Part shown: positions 1-8,458 of the stretch, in pieces | How positions within the stretch are numbered: position 1 is the first letter of the stretch | Layout of the letters: every line of letters begins with the position of its first letter | From: Geotalea toluenoxydans JCM 15764 | Lineage (GTDB): Bacteria; Desulfobacterota; Desulfuromonadia; Geobacterales; Geobacteraceae | Assembly (NCBI RefSeq): GCF_001311985.1 | Contig: NZ_BBCJ01000016.1 | Location: 1-64,000 of the forward strand | Direction of reading: 5' to 3' | Length of the DNA stretch: 64,000 nt | Program-made: the position numbers and the translations under genes | Notes under the pieces: generated by a model | Database searches by the model: none | The model's input: the letters and a program-made list of their open reading frames with translations, nothing else | What the model was told of the DNA's origin: nothing

Positions 1-117
1 GGGAGAGGGTAAACTATATACTCCCCACTGGGGGAGGGATAGGGAGAGGGCACACGCTACGCCGAGGAAAGCGCCGACGCGGCAACGCCGCTCTCCGCCT
101 GAAGGCGAATTCGCTTT
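1..117. repeat. GC-rich intergenic stretch with small hairpins
   Basis: No gene is evident. The stretch holds several short palindromes in a row, such as CTCCCC-ACT-GGGGGAG near 21-37, GCGGC-AAC-GCCGC near 80-92 and CGCC-TGAA-GGCG near 97-108. It lies just past the stop codon of cobL, so some of these may end its transcript, but no T-tract follows any of them on the minus strand. Confidence 0.35.
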
Positions 118-1333
118 TTAGTCTTCTTTGCTGGCTGCGATGATATACACCGGATTATGGGCCTCAAACATCTTGTACTCGGTAAGCCCCTTGGTCCTGG
201 AGATGTTGACGCAGGTTATCTCCACGCTGTAGCCGTGGTCTTCAAGGAATTCCACCGCCTTGGTCAGGGTATCGAGGGTGACGGCATTGAGGACGATCTG
301 GCCTTCCGGCTTGAGCCGCCGGTCCACCGCCTCGATGATATCTTCCAGCATGCCGCCGGAGCCGCCGATGAAAACCCGGTCCGGATCCGGAAGGTCCTCC
401 AGCCCTTCGGGGGCAAAGGCCTCGATGAGTGTGACATTGCGGGCAACGAACTTTTTCAGGTTATCGCGGATGAAGGAGAGATACTGGGCATTTTTTTCCA
501 GGGCGAAGATTTTGCCGTTGGGCATCAGGTTGGAGGCCTCGATGGAGACCGAGCCGCTGCCGGCGCCGATATCCCACATGACCAGGTCATCCTGCAGACG
601 CAGCTTGGCCAGGGTCACCGCCCTCACTTCTTCCTTGGTGATGAGCTTTTTGGCCGTGGCGAATTCCTCATCCCTGATGCCGATGAGCGGGTAATGCTCC
701 AGGGTCGGCTCCCAGGCTTGATGAGGATGAGGATGTTCAGCGGCGAACAGCTGATGTTGACCAGGCTTCTCACATCGGTTTTGGTGAATTTTTCCCCCGG
801 CAGGCCCATATCCTCGCACAGCCACGCCTCAAAGCCTTCGGCGCCACGCGCCGCAAGTTCACGGGCAATGGCCGCGGGGGAATTGACGGCATCGGTCAGG
901 ACCGCCACCTTTTCCGAGGCAATGATGCGATCAATGGCACTCTTCAGCCTCTGCCATGAACGGAAATGAACACCGCATCATCCCACGGCTCCTTGATGCG
1001 GGCAAAGGCATACTGAACGCTGGTCACGTTGGGGAAGATCTCTATCCGCTCCTTGGGCAGGTTTCTCAGGATAAACCGGGCCACGCCAAAAAAGTTCGGA
1101 TCCCCGGAACCCAGCACCACCGTCCGCTTTTCCGTGGTCTTCAGGTATTCGAGCATGATGGAAAGGTCTTCCAGCACCCGCTTTTCCCCTTTGAAGTCCG
1201 GAAAAATGTCCAGGAGCCGCTGATGGCCGATCAGGACTTCCGCCTTGTTGATAGTCTCCAGCGCCGTAGCCCCGAAACCTTCCCACCCTTCGATGCCTGC
1301 CCCGATCAGATATATCTTTTCCCTTTGAGGCAT
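118..1333 (-). CDS. cobL: Precorrin-6Y/cobalt-precorrin C5,15-methyltransferase, CbiE-CbiT fusion (two frameshifts)
   Basis: SAM-dependent methylase and decarboxylase of the corrin ring in cobalamin synthesis, acting in the cytosol. The N-terminal third is a CbiE tetrapyrrole methylase, with an opening YLIGAGIEGW motif and VLGSGDPNFFGV. The C-terminal half is CbiT, a class I methyltransferase with SAM motif DIGAGSGSVSIE, ending in IIAASKED. The total of about 405 codons matches the CobL/CbiET family. The reading frame changes twice, near 905-945 and near 720-760. Each piece continues the family alignment, so these look like one-base errors. It is last in the visible order cbiX-cbiC-cbiD-cobL; further cbi genes probably lie off the window edge. 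Confidence 0.85.
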
Positions 1334-1363
1334 AGCCCCCCCTTGCTGACTTTCCTTCGTTAA

Positions 1364-2450
1364 TCAGCCGAAATATAACACTTCCTGGCCATAGCCCGCC
1401 AGTAAAACCTTTATGTTCAAACCCGGAACCAGCCTTTCAGCAAAGTCCCTGACCCGGTCAACGACGACAGCAATGAGCACGGAATCGTGATGGGATTCCT
1501 CCAGCACTTGGCGGGCGGTGTTAGCCCGCTGGGCAAGCAGTACCAGCCCGAGGCCCGAGGTTCAGGGCCAAGCCATGAAACCAGCTGCTGCAGGTCAAGC
1601 TCCGAGGAGGAAACATGGGTCTGCTCGTGACCGCAGGCCACCTTGAGGAGTTTTGCGAACTGGCCGGCGATGACAATCTCTCTGACCCCCTTGGCAGCAC
1701 AGGTCTTCAGTGCATAGCCCACGTGGTCCCCCATCATGATGAATGCTTCTTCTTGCGTCAGTTTTCCCAGCTGCAGGTGCCGTTCCGCGACCAGCTCGCT
1801 GGTACGCCCGGTGGAGAGGATCAGGGTTTTGCTGCCGCAGGCCAGGGCAACATCGATGGCGGCATCGATGGTATCGGTCCAGCCTTGGCCGATATGGGTT
1901 TGACGATGCCAGTGGTCCCCAGGATGGACAGGCCACCGATAATGCCCAGACGGGCATTTAGCGTCTTTTTCGCCAGTTCTTCGCCGTTGGGGATACTGAC
2001 CGTTACCCTCATCAGGGAAGGAACGCAGCGGATGGCAAAAACTTCGTTGATGACGACCCGGATCATCTTTCGCGGCACCGGGTTGATGGCCCATTCCCCC
2101 ACCGGTACCGCCAGTCCCGGCTTGGTTACCTTGCCGATGCCGGTCCCGCCGCAAATAGCAATCTCACCCCTGGTTCCCGGCGGCGCCGGCTCAATGGTGA
2201 GCGCAACGTTGATTTCGGCGCCGTTGGTGACGTCCGGATCGTCACCGGCATCTTTTACCACTGAGCAGGAGGCGAATTTATCACCAAGCTGCTGGTTCCG
2301 CAGGGTGAATGGCACCAGCTCCCCGCCGGGCAGGATAATCTCCACCCGGTCGATGATCTGCCCGTCACGCAGCATTTCCGCCGCACCTTTTGCCGCAGCA
2401 GCTGCACAGGCGCCTGTAGTATAGCCGGATCTGAGGAAGGCGCGCGTCAT
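1364..2450 (-). CDS. cbiD: Cobalt-precorrin-5B C1-methyltransferase (frameshifts)
   Basis: Methylates C1 of cobalt-precorrin-5B in the oxygen-independent B12 pathway. The N-terminus carries the family signature GYTTGACAAAAAKGA, and later segments LILSTGRTSELVAE and HVSSSELDL are typical CbiD. The frame shifts near 1.9 kb and again near 1.5 kb. Reading on in the third frame gives a natural end (LLAGYGQEVLYFG) with stop at 1364. The roughly 362-codon span fits the family. It starts 10 bases after cbiC and ends about 30 bases before cobL, so it is co-transcribed with both. CbiD marks the anaerobic branch of the pathway. Confidence 0.87.
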
Positions 2451-2460
2451 GATCAGAGTA

Positions 2461-3098
2461 TCAACCCCCCTCTGCCATTATCAGCAAAGCGTTGACCACT
2501 GCCGCCGCCACATTGGACCCACCCTTGCGCCCCCGGTTGGTAATGAATGGAATTTCCGGGTAATCATCCTCCAGAGCAAGGAGAGCTTCCTTGCTTTCAG
2601 CGGCGCCGACGAAACCGACCGGCAGGCCGATGACCAGTGCCGGTTTGAAATTTTCTTCCCGCACCAGGCGCAGCAGTTCGAAAAGAGAGGTGGGGGCATT
2701 GCCGATGACGAAGATGCCGTTGGCGGATCGGCTGCCCCTTTGCCCATGGCAAGGATCGAACGGGTTACTCCCTCAGCCTGGGCCGCCCGCGCCACCTCGG
2801 CGGCGACAAAACAGGAGATCCTGTTGCCGAATCGCTCCCGCCTGGCCCGGTTTATGCCGGCAAGGGCCATGTTGGTATCGGTGACGATGCCGAGCCCGCG
2901 ACGTAGCGCTGCAACGCCACGCACGACGGCTGCCGCCGAAAAGAACAGATTTTTGGAATATTCGAAGTCGGCACTGGTATGGATTGCCCGCCGCACCACC
3001 TGCCACTCCTCGAAGGACCAGGAATGGGGGCCGACCTCAGCCTCGATCAGGCGGAAAGATTCGGCTTCAATCTCTTCCGGACGCAGGTGGGTGGACAT
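2461..3098 (-). CDS. cbiC: Precorrin-8X/cobalt-precorrin-8 methylmutase (frameshift)
   Basis: Moves a methyl group from C11 to C12 to make (cobyrinic acid) hydrogenobyrinate. The catalytic-His region is visible as RRAIHTSADFEYSKNL near residue 40. The C-terminal segment GLPVGFVGAAESKEAL is the conserved substrate-binding region of CobH/CbiC. About 212 codons, the usual size. One frame change occurs near 2.69-2.71 kb. The ATG at 3098 overlaps the cbiX stop (TGATG), so translation of the two is probably coupled. Confidence 0.87.
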
Positions 3099-3479
3099 CA
3101 GTACCACCTCTGCTCGGTAAGGGATTGGGCGATGCGCTCGACGACTATCTCGGCCAGCTTGTGGTGAACGCCAGATGTTTGCCCATGGCCATTTCCACCT
3201 GGGGATGGCGCTGCCTGGCCTCTTCCAGTTCAGCCGGCAGGTCCTCCAGCACATGGGCTCCCATGTATAGGAAATAGGGAAGCAGCAGGATGCGCTCCGC
3301 CCCCCTGGCCACGCAGGCATCGATCCCTTTTTGGATGTTCGGGGCGTGCTGCTCGCGGAATGAGACCTCGACGATGTCGTAGCCGGTCATCTTTTTCACC
3401 ATGCGGCTATTTCATGCACCGCCTGGTTGGCGTCGGGAATACGGCTCCCATGGGCCATGATCAAAATCGCTGTTTCCAT
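3098..3479 (-). CDS. cbiX: Sirohydrochlorin cobaltochelatase, small CbiX type (two frameshifts)
   Basis: Inserts cobalt into sirohydrochlorin, the entry step of anaerobic B12 synthesis. At about 127 codons it is the short single-domain CbiX, which works as a homodimer in known members. The metal-handling histidines appear in LIMAHGSR near the N-terminus and in PYFLYMGAHVLEDLP mid-protein. The frame must change once near 3.40 kb and once near 3.16 kb to link these parts and reach the natural end (SLTEQRWY). The ATG at 3479 comes two bases after the stop of the upstream peptidase gene, so it has no room for its own promoter there. Confidence 0.82.
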
Positions 3480-3481
3480 AA

Positions 3482-4779
3482 CTACTCCCGTATGCATTCC
3501 TGCTCATAGTCAAGCAGTATCTTTTCCACCTCACGCTTGAGCCTGCCTTCAACGGACCGACTGCCACCAGATTCAGGTTGCAGGGGGCAAACAGTGCTGC
3601 AGCAGCCGCCTTAAGCTGGTGAGCGTCGATAGCGGCAGCCTCGGCATGGTCCTCTTCAAGTTCCCGGACTATATCCATCAGCTCGCCCCACCCGTAGCGC
3701 ACCTGCATCTCATAGGTGGAGTCGCGGCTGTATTCCAGATCGAAGAAGTATCCATCCTTGACCCGCGCCAATTCCTCATCCCCAACGGCTTCCACAGCAA
3801 GCCTTCTCACCTGGTTGAGAATTTCCCTTACCGCCAGCGGCAGGTTCTCCGGTGCCGTCGCCAGTTCGATGCCGAAAGAGCCCGTTTCATCATAGGCCGA
3901 TATGGAGGCATCCACCGAGTAGACTATACCCAATTTCTCCCGCAAAAGCAGGTGCAACCTGGAGCTCCCGCCGCCGCAGAGAATCCGGCGAATCAGCCTG
4001 GTGGTCATGATGCGCTGGTCGGGGCGGGCAAAGCCGCGGAAAGCGATCTGCAGGTTGACCTGGCTGTCCGCGTCCCGGACGAACAGGGACTGCGGCCGGT
4101 GCTGGTCCCCAGTGGCCTGCAACAAGGCAGGGAGCGGCTGGCCGCTCCAGTCGGCAAAAGCGTCTTCACATGCTGAAAAAATACGCTCTGCCTTGATATC
4201 CCCGGCCACTACCACCACACTGTTGGACGGCACATAGAAAGATGCCAGATGGCGACGCAGGTCCTGTTCGGTAATGGCATTGATGGTTTCCAGATAGCCG
4301 ATGGTCGGCATTCCCAAGGGATGACCGGGCCACATCATTTTGCTCGACAGGTTGCTGGGATTGGTCTCTTCGCCGCGGTCGTTGATATCTTCCAACGCTT
4401 CCTCGGTGATGATGCGCTTTTCCACATCGAGCCCCGTCAACGTGGACCGGAGCAGCATGGAGGCGAACAGTTGCAGCCCCTTCTCCACATGCCGGGGATG
4501 GACCCGTGAAAAATAGCAGGTGCTCTCCTCATCGGTTGCGGCATTGACGGAACCACCGATGGCATCGAAGGCCACCTCCAGATCTATGCCGGCAGGATAG
4601 TCCTCATTACCGCGAAAAAGCATGTGTTCGAGAAAATGTGACAGCCCTGCCTGTTGCTGCGGATCATTACGTCCACCAACCCTGATATATACGGCTATCT
4701 CCACACTATGCAGGTGTGGCATTTCCACCGCCACGACCCGCAAGCCGTTGGCCAGCACTTTTTTGCGACGGGTTATCAT
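3482..4779 (-). CDS. M16-family (insulinase/processing-peptidase-like) zinc peptidase
   Basis: Predicted zinc endopeptidase of the pitrilysin/insulinase clan, about 432 residues, cytosolic or cell-associated. The inverted zinc motif HFLEH lies near residue 50, and the further Glu ligand is in EEALEDINDR about 75 residues on. A second M16-like domain with GGGSSRLHLLLREKLG follows. I chose the ATG at 4779 because GGAGGT sits five bases upstream, rather than an ATG 21 bases earlier. A frameshift near 3.54 kb hides the true end; reading in the corrected frame gives a stop at 3482. It is tightly packed between the YqaA-like gene and cbiX. Confidence 0.88.
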
Positions 4780-4800
4780 GTAACCTCCAAAATCAGGCAT

Positions 4801-5259
4801 TTAACCCGTTATTATCTTTGAACCCTGCAACGTCAGCCATGCCACTGCCACGTATCGGCAAAGCTTGCCGAGGAAAACCAGCCCGGAAAATCTGACGAAG
4901 CCGATCCTTAAGAGCCCGCCTGCAAGACAAAGGGGGTCGCCGATTACCGGCAGCCAGGAAAAAAGCAGCGACCATGAACCATAGCGACGGTAGAATTCCT
5001 TTGCCCGCGCCTCTGACTGTTCATTAATCCGCAACACCCTGCGGATAAGCCACGGTCCCCCATAAATGCCGAGCCAATAGGTGGTGCAGGCGCCCAGCAG
5101 GTTGCCTGTGGTGGCCACCGCCACTGTAGCTACCGGATCATGTTGATTGACGAGCATTATCGCCAGCAGCCATTCGGAACCCAGCGGAACCAGAGTTGAG
5201 GCAAGGAAACTGAGGAGGAAAAGGGCTGGATAACCATGGCTGAGGAGTATGTCTTGCAC
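4801..5259 (-). CDS. YqaA-like (DedA/VTT superfamily) inner-membrane protein
   Basis: Small integral membrane protein of 152 residues resembling YqaA, a relative of the DedA/SNARE-associated family. Hydrophobic segments run from about residue 9 to 38, 45 to 70, 95 to 120 and 125 to 148. It contains the family-typical sequence GNLLGACTTYWLG and a charged loop RAKEFYRRYGSW. Substrate unknown; DedA-type proteins are linked to lipid transport. The start is GTG. A good promoter ends only seven bases upstream, which suggests a leaderless message. It heads the run that includes the M16 peptidase and the B12 genes. Confidence 0.8.
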   Translation of the reverse strand: MQDILLSHGYPALFLLSFLASTLVPLGSEWLLAIMLVNQHDPVATVAVATTGNLLGACTTYWLGIYGGPWLIRRVLRINEQSEARAKEFYRRYGSWSLLFSWLPVIGDPLCLAGGLLRIGFVRFSGLVFLGKLCRYVAVAWLTLQGSKIITG

Positions 5260-5265
5260 CCCGCC

Positions 5266-5294
5266 AAAGTAGCGGAAAGGGGGCTGATTGTCAA
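5266..5294 (-). promoter_or_regulatory. Sigma-70-type promoter for the YqaA-M16-cbi operon
   Basis: On the minus strand TTGACA (5289-5294) is followed after 17 bases by TACTTT (5266-5271). The expected start point is about 5259, the first base of the GTG start codon, so the transcript would have almost no 5' leader. Confidence 0.55.
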
Positions 5295-5390
5295 AGAGTT
5301 TGGCCTTATCTGACTCGGCTCATGAGAGGAAAAGGAAGCTTCAGCAAAACCGGCTCTCCCTTTATGAGTATATTTTCCGCAGTTGTATAA

Positions 5391-5420
5391 AAAAGGCCCC
5401 CTGCAGCACAGGGGGCCTCA
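5391..5420 (-). terminator. Intrinsic terminator after the OB-fold gene
   Basis: A perfect 10-base stem AGGCCCCCTG / CAGGGGGCCT with a short loop is followed on the minus strand by a run of six T. It lies about 40 bases past the stop of the secreted OB-fold gene. Confidence 0.85.
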
Positions 5421-5460
5421 GATTGCTGACAAAGTCACAATATATAAGGCAATACCGCCG

Positions 5461-6240
5461 TTACTGGATTTCCAGCTCCGCTTTCTCGACAATTACCACG
5501 TACTTGTAGCCGCCGCCGAAGTCCTTGTCACCGTAGAGTACGCCTTTGGCGGTGACGACCTCCCCGATGACCGGCATGGCCTGGGACGTGACAACCAGAT
5601 TATGGGTGCCTTTCTTCGGATCGCCACTGCCATCCTGGAGATGGATCCAGTTCTTGCCCATGATGTTGGCAGAGACCCTCACCACCTTCCCTCTGACGAC
5701 AATGTTCTTTTTGTTCAGCTTGCCCTTCAGCTTGTAAAGCTCAGCGACTGTGTAAGCATTGGCACCCGTCGCCTTCTTCACCTTTATCTTGCCTTCGGCA
5801 ACGGCGATTGCCCCCTTGCTGCCCGGTGATTTTTTTGTCCCCTTTTTCGCATTTTTCCCCTCCTCGACGATTCCTTCCGAGAAGATGATCCTGTCGAAGG
5901 TGCGATTCAAGGATTTGCTGGGCAGATTGACCATCTCCATGCCCGGCTTGAAGGTCAACTGGGCACCCAGTTCGACACTGGTCTGGGGGATCGCCAGCCA
6001 GATCTTGTTGCCGTCAGCCTGTTTCACGAGGATATAGGTGTACCCTCCGCCGTTCATGGTTTGCATGACTTTTCCCGACACCTGAACTTGCTTGGGCTGT
6101 TCGGCCTCTTTGGGCTTTTCAGCTCCGGGACGGGCCGATGAAATGACAGGATGAACCGGCTTCTGCCCCTCATCTGCCTGCCCTGCAAGTGGAAGAAGCG
6201 AAATCAGGACGGCGGCGGCAAGAATCAATGGCTGTTTCAT
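5461..6240 (-). CDS. Secreted OB-fold protein (two nucleic-acid-binding-like OB domains)
   Basis: Predicted periplasmic protein of 259 residues. An N-terminal signal peptide (KQPLILAAAVLISLLPLAG) is followed by a Pro/Lys/Glu-rich linker. A first beta-rich domain spans about residues 45-110 (GKVMQTMNGGGYTYILVK). A Lys-rich stretch precedes a second OB-like domain at about 165-255 (VVRGKVVRVSANIMGKNW and GGGYKYVVIVEKAEL). Similar OB proteins accompany cytochromes in dissimilatory metal reducers and NrfJ-type loci, but no specific role can be read here. I chose the ATG at 6240 because AAGGAGAG lies just upstream. It stands alone with its own terminator. Confidence 0.7.
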   Translation of the reverse strand: MKQPLILAAAVLISLLPLAGQADEGQKPVHPVISSARPGAEKPKEAEQPKQVQVSGKVMQTMNGGGYTYILVKQADGNKIWLAIPQTSVELGAQLTFKPGMEMVNLPSKSLNRTFDRIIFSEGIVEEGKNAKKGTKKSPGSKGAIAVAEGKIKVKKATGANAYTVAELYKLKGKLNKKNIVVRGKVVRVSANIMGKNWIHLQDGSGDPKKGTHNLVVTSQAMPVIGEVVTAKGVLYGDKDFGGGYKYVVIVEKAELEIQ

Positions 6241-6305
6241 GAATCTCTCCTTGTTGGTTGGAATACTTCCCACAGAATGTCCAACTATAACATGGCAATT
6301 GTTGA

Positions 6306-6334
6306 AGGTGCAGCAAAAATAAGTAGCTGCACCT
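6306..6334. repeat. Perfect 9-bp inverted repeat between divergent genes
   Basis: AGGTGCAGC and GCTGCACCT are separated by 11 AT-rich bases. The repeat lies between the minus-strand OB-fold gene and the plus-strand aroF leader. The position suits an operator for either direction. No T-tract suits it as a terminator. Confidence 0.5.
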
Positions 6335-6380
6335 GTCAGCTCGTCGTGTCGCTATTTTTTCACCTATACAATAAAAAATC

Positions 6381-6410
6381 TTGACATGACGGAAAAGATT
6401 CAGCGATTAT
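6381..6410 (+). promoter_or_regulatory. Promoter for the aroF leader transcript
   Basis: TTGACA at 6381-6386 and GATTAT at 6405-6410 are separated by 18 bases. The predicted start is about 6417, one base before the leader-peptide ATG. A second, weaker -10-like TATACA lies at 6364-6369. Confidence 0.55.
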
Positions 6411-6417
6411 AGCAACC

Positions 6418-6510
6418 ATGCTCACGACCAGTTATTTTTCCTTTTTCAGCTTTTATTTTTGGTGCGGCTTTTTCTTTAGGCCGTCTGCCCAGGGTAGAGG
6501 TTCGAATTAG
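6418..6510 (+). CDS. Phe/Tyr-rich leader peptide of the aroF attenuator
   Basis: A 30-codon reading frame starts at ATG 6418 and stops with TAG at 6508-6510. Codons 6-20 hold eight Phe, two Tyr and one Trp (core SYFSFFSFYFWCGFFF), the composition expected of a peptide that senses aromatic amino acids. Two intrinsic terminators and then the gene for the first enzyme of aromatic synthesis follow. Its bases 6466-6472 (CGGCTTT) are complementary to the 5' arm of the first terminator, so ribosome position could decide whether that terminator forms. No Shine-Dalgarno sequence is seen, in line with a leaderless start. This is an inference from layout, not proof of function. Confidence 0.7.
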   Translation: MLTTSYFSFFSFYFWCGFFFRPSAQGRGSN

Positions 6511-6542
6511 GCGAGAGCAGTAAACTTTACTAATAAAAACCG

Positions 6543-6581
6543 AAAGCCGAGGGTGGACAGGAATCCGACCCCCGGCTTTTT
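6543..6581 (+). terminator. Attenuator terminator 1 upstream of aroF
   Basis: The arm AAAGCCG-A-GGGT pairs with ACCC-C-CGGCTTT (one A-C mismatch) around a loop of about 13 bases, then runs into TTTTT. It begins 32 bases after the leader-peptide stop codon. Its 5' arm can instead pair with 6466-6472 inside the leader peptide. Confidence 0.75.
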
Positions 6582-6600
6582 CATTTGCAGTACAATTTTC

Positions 6601-6629
6601 AAGGCCGGGGGCGATCCTCCGGCCTTTTT
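6601..6629 (+). terminator. Terminator 2 directly upstream of the aroF ribosome site
   Basis: AAGGCCGGGGG and CCTCCGGCCTT form an 11-base stem (one G-T pair) with loop CGAT, followed by TTTTT. It ends only 12 bases before the AAAGGAGAGG ribosome site of aroF, so the gene is preceded by two terminators in a row. Confidence 0.75.
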
Positions 6630-6654
6630 GTTTTCGGGAAAAAGGAGAGGAAGA

Positions 6655-7669
6655 ATGATCATTGTCATGAAATCCGGAGCAGTTAAAAAGGACAGAGAAG
6701 AAGTGTTGAAGCGGGTCAGGGAGCTGGGATACCAGCCCCATGTCATCCATGGTGCGACCCGCGATGTAATTGGCGCAGTTGGCGACGAAAGGGGGAAAAC
6801 AGTGCTTCAGTCTATCGAGTCCATGCACGGGGTGGAAAGCGTGGTACCCATCCTGCAGCCATACAAGCTTGCTTCAAAGGAAGTTAAAAAAGAAACCAGC
6901 ATCATTCCCATTACTGATACTCTCAGCATCGGCGGCAAGGAAATAGTGGTCATGGCCGGCCCCTGTTCCGTCGAAAGCGAGGAACAGATTATCTCTTCAG
7001 CCTGGCAGTGAAGGAAGCCGGTGCCCACGTGCTGCGCGGCGGCGCCTTCAAGCCCCGCACCTCCCCCTATTCCTTTCAGGGCCTTGAAGAGGAAGGACTG
7101 AAACTCCTGCAAAGGCCCGCGACCTGACCGGACTGCCGATCGTTACCGAAGTGGTTAATCCTGAGACTGCGACCTCGTCGCTGAATATTCGGATATTCTG
7201 CAGATCGGCGCCCGCAACGCCCAGAACTTCGCCCTGCTGAAGAAGGTCGGCCAGCTCTCCAGGCCAGTGCTTCTCAAACGGGGCATGTCCATGACCATCC
7301 AGGAGTTCCTCATGAGTGCCGAGTACATCCTCAGCGAAGGGAACCAGAAGGTTATCCTCTGCGAGCGCGGCATCCGCACCTTCGAAACTGCGACCCGCAA
7401 TACTCTGGACCTGTCGGCTATTCCGGTCCTCAAAGAAAAAACCCATCTGCCGGTTATTGTCGATCCTTCCCACGGCACCGGCCACTACCAGTATGTGGCC
7501 CCCATGGCCTATGCCGCTGTGGCCTCCGGTGCAGATGCTGATCATAGAAGTGCACCCTGACCCGGAGCGTGCTTCGTCCGATGGTCCCCAATCCCTGAAG
7601 CCGAAAAAGTTCGCCAGGATGATGGCCCAGCTGAAACTTTTTGCCGAAGCTGCAGATAGACGGCTTTAA
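6655..7669 (+). CDS. aroF: 3-deoxy-7-phosphoheptulonate (DAHP) synthase, type I-beta with N-terminal regulatory domain (frameshifts)
   Basis: Joins phosphoenolpyruvate and erythrose-4-phosphate, the first committed step to chorismate and aromatic amino acids. An N-terminal ferredoxin-like regulatory domain (about residues 1-70, [16 protein letters not shown]) precedes the catalytic barrel, with [40 protein letters not shown] and [14 protein letters not shown]. The 338-codon span matches the Thermotoga-like family. The frame changes near 7.00, 7.11, 7.17 and 7.54 kb. At each point restoring lost bases rebuilds the conserved sequence, for example GCCTGG to GCCCTGG near 7003. AAAGGAGAGG precedes the ATG. 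Expression is probably controlled by the upstream leader-peptide attenuator. Confidence 0.9.
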
Positions 7670-7672
7670 AAA

Positions 7673-7752
7673 ACGGTCGGCAGTCGGTGGTCGGTGGAGC
7701 TCTTTTCTCGCCTGACCGCCGTCTTCCGTCTTCCGTCCGCCGACTGTTTTTT
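7673..7752 (+). repeat. Imperfect inverted repeat ending in a T-tract after aroF
   Basis: CAGTCGGTGG at 7681-7690 pairs with CCGCCGACTG at 7737-7746, followed by TTTTTT. Between them lie short units related to GTCGG and CCGTCTT that repeat several times. It could end the aroF transcript. The repetitive units also resemble dispersed intergenic repeats. Confidence 0.5.
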
Positions 7753-7813
7753 CCCCTTGCCCTGTGCCTCTCGTTCTTCTATTATTGGCGAAATTTTACC
7801 TGAGGAGGTGCCC

Positions 7814-8287
7814 ATGCGGCCGTTCATCCTTATGCTCACTGTGATACTCTCACTTGCCTGCTTCAGTCCCGCCCCGGCAAAGACACCCTATCTCTCTGCC
7901 GAGGAATTGCAGGCCGAGGCGCAAAAAGGCTTCGGCGAAATCCTTGATCTTTGGCGCGATGGGCGCTATGACCAGCTTTTCGACCGAACCGTTGCCGGCA
8001 AGGGAAGCAAGGAACAATTTGTTCGCAAACTCGCCACAGCCGCCAAAAAACCTGCCTGTTGCTGGGAAAAGATGCAGGAGGTAAAGGTATCGGTAAAAAA
8101 TGATTATACCGTGACCCTGAGAGCAAAGGTAGGCATGGAAGGGGAAGCGGCAGGCACCGACCATGTAACGAGATCCTTCAAGCTGCAAAAGGAAGAGGGG
8201 GTCTGGTGCATTTCCCAGGCCGACATCTTCTCCCTGGCGGGTGAAGGCAGAAAAACGAGCAAAAAAAGGACTGCCAAGAACAACTGA
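7814..8287 (+). CDS. Secreted hypothetical protein, 157 residues
   Basis: An N-terminal signal peptide (PFILMLTVILSLACFSPAPA) with a Cys near residue 14 suggests export, possibly as a lipoprotein although the lipobox is poor. The mature part has an alpha/beta pattern with GFGEILDLWRDGRYDQLFD, KKPACCWEKMQEVKVSV and a Lys-rich tail. The pattern recalls small lumazine-binding/NTF2-like proteins that follow workload with a beta sheet, but I do not recognise the family. GAGGAGGTG lies four bases before the ATG, a strong ribosome site that rules out the upstream in-frame start. Confidence 0.65.
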   Translation: MRPFILMLTVILSLACFSPAPAKTPYLSAEELQAEAQKGFGEILDLWRDGRYDQLFDRTVAGKGSKEQFVRKLATAAKKPACCWEKMQEVKVSVKNDYTVTLRAKVGMEGEAAGTDHVTRSFKLQKEEGVWCISQADIFSLAGEGRKTSKKRTAKNN

Positions 8288-8371
8288 TTATTTACCGGCG
8301 GTGGGAAGGCTGATGAAGAAGGTGCCCACCGTGCCTGCCTCGCTGGACAACCAGCCGCTCGCTACCGTGTA
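8288..8371 (-). pseudogene. Stranded C-terminal tail of a histidine kinase
   Basis: In one minus-strand frame about 27 codons end in SGWLSSEAGTVGTFFISLP plus four residues and a TAA. This resembles the last strand of HATPase_c domains (W-x-S-E-x-G-x-G-T-x-F-x-x-x-L-P). Nothing upstream on that strand continues the domain; bases 8372-8458 belong to the promoter region of the next gene. It may be the remnant of a deleted kinase gene. The match is short. Confidence 0.4.
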
Positions 8372-8423
8372 AAAGGTTATAAGATTTCCCTTTCATTACA
8401 AGGCATGCACTGGCTCATTCAAC

Positions 8424-8452
8424 TTGACGCATTTCCCCCCTTCGGGTAGTCT
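8424..8452 (+). promoter_or_regulatory. Promoter for the U32 peptidase-family gene
   Basis: TTGACG (8424-8429), a 17-base spacer and TAGTCT (8447-8452). The expected start point is 8459, the A of the ATG, and no ribosome site is visible, so a leaderless transcript is likely. Confidence 0.45.
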
Positions 8453-8458
8453 AACCGG

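Noticed and set aside
2449..3120. Long plus-strand frames across the cbi genes and elsewhere
   Set aside because: They are antisense to clear family members, lack family similarity and start without ribosome sites.
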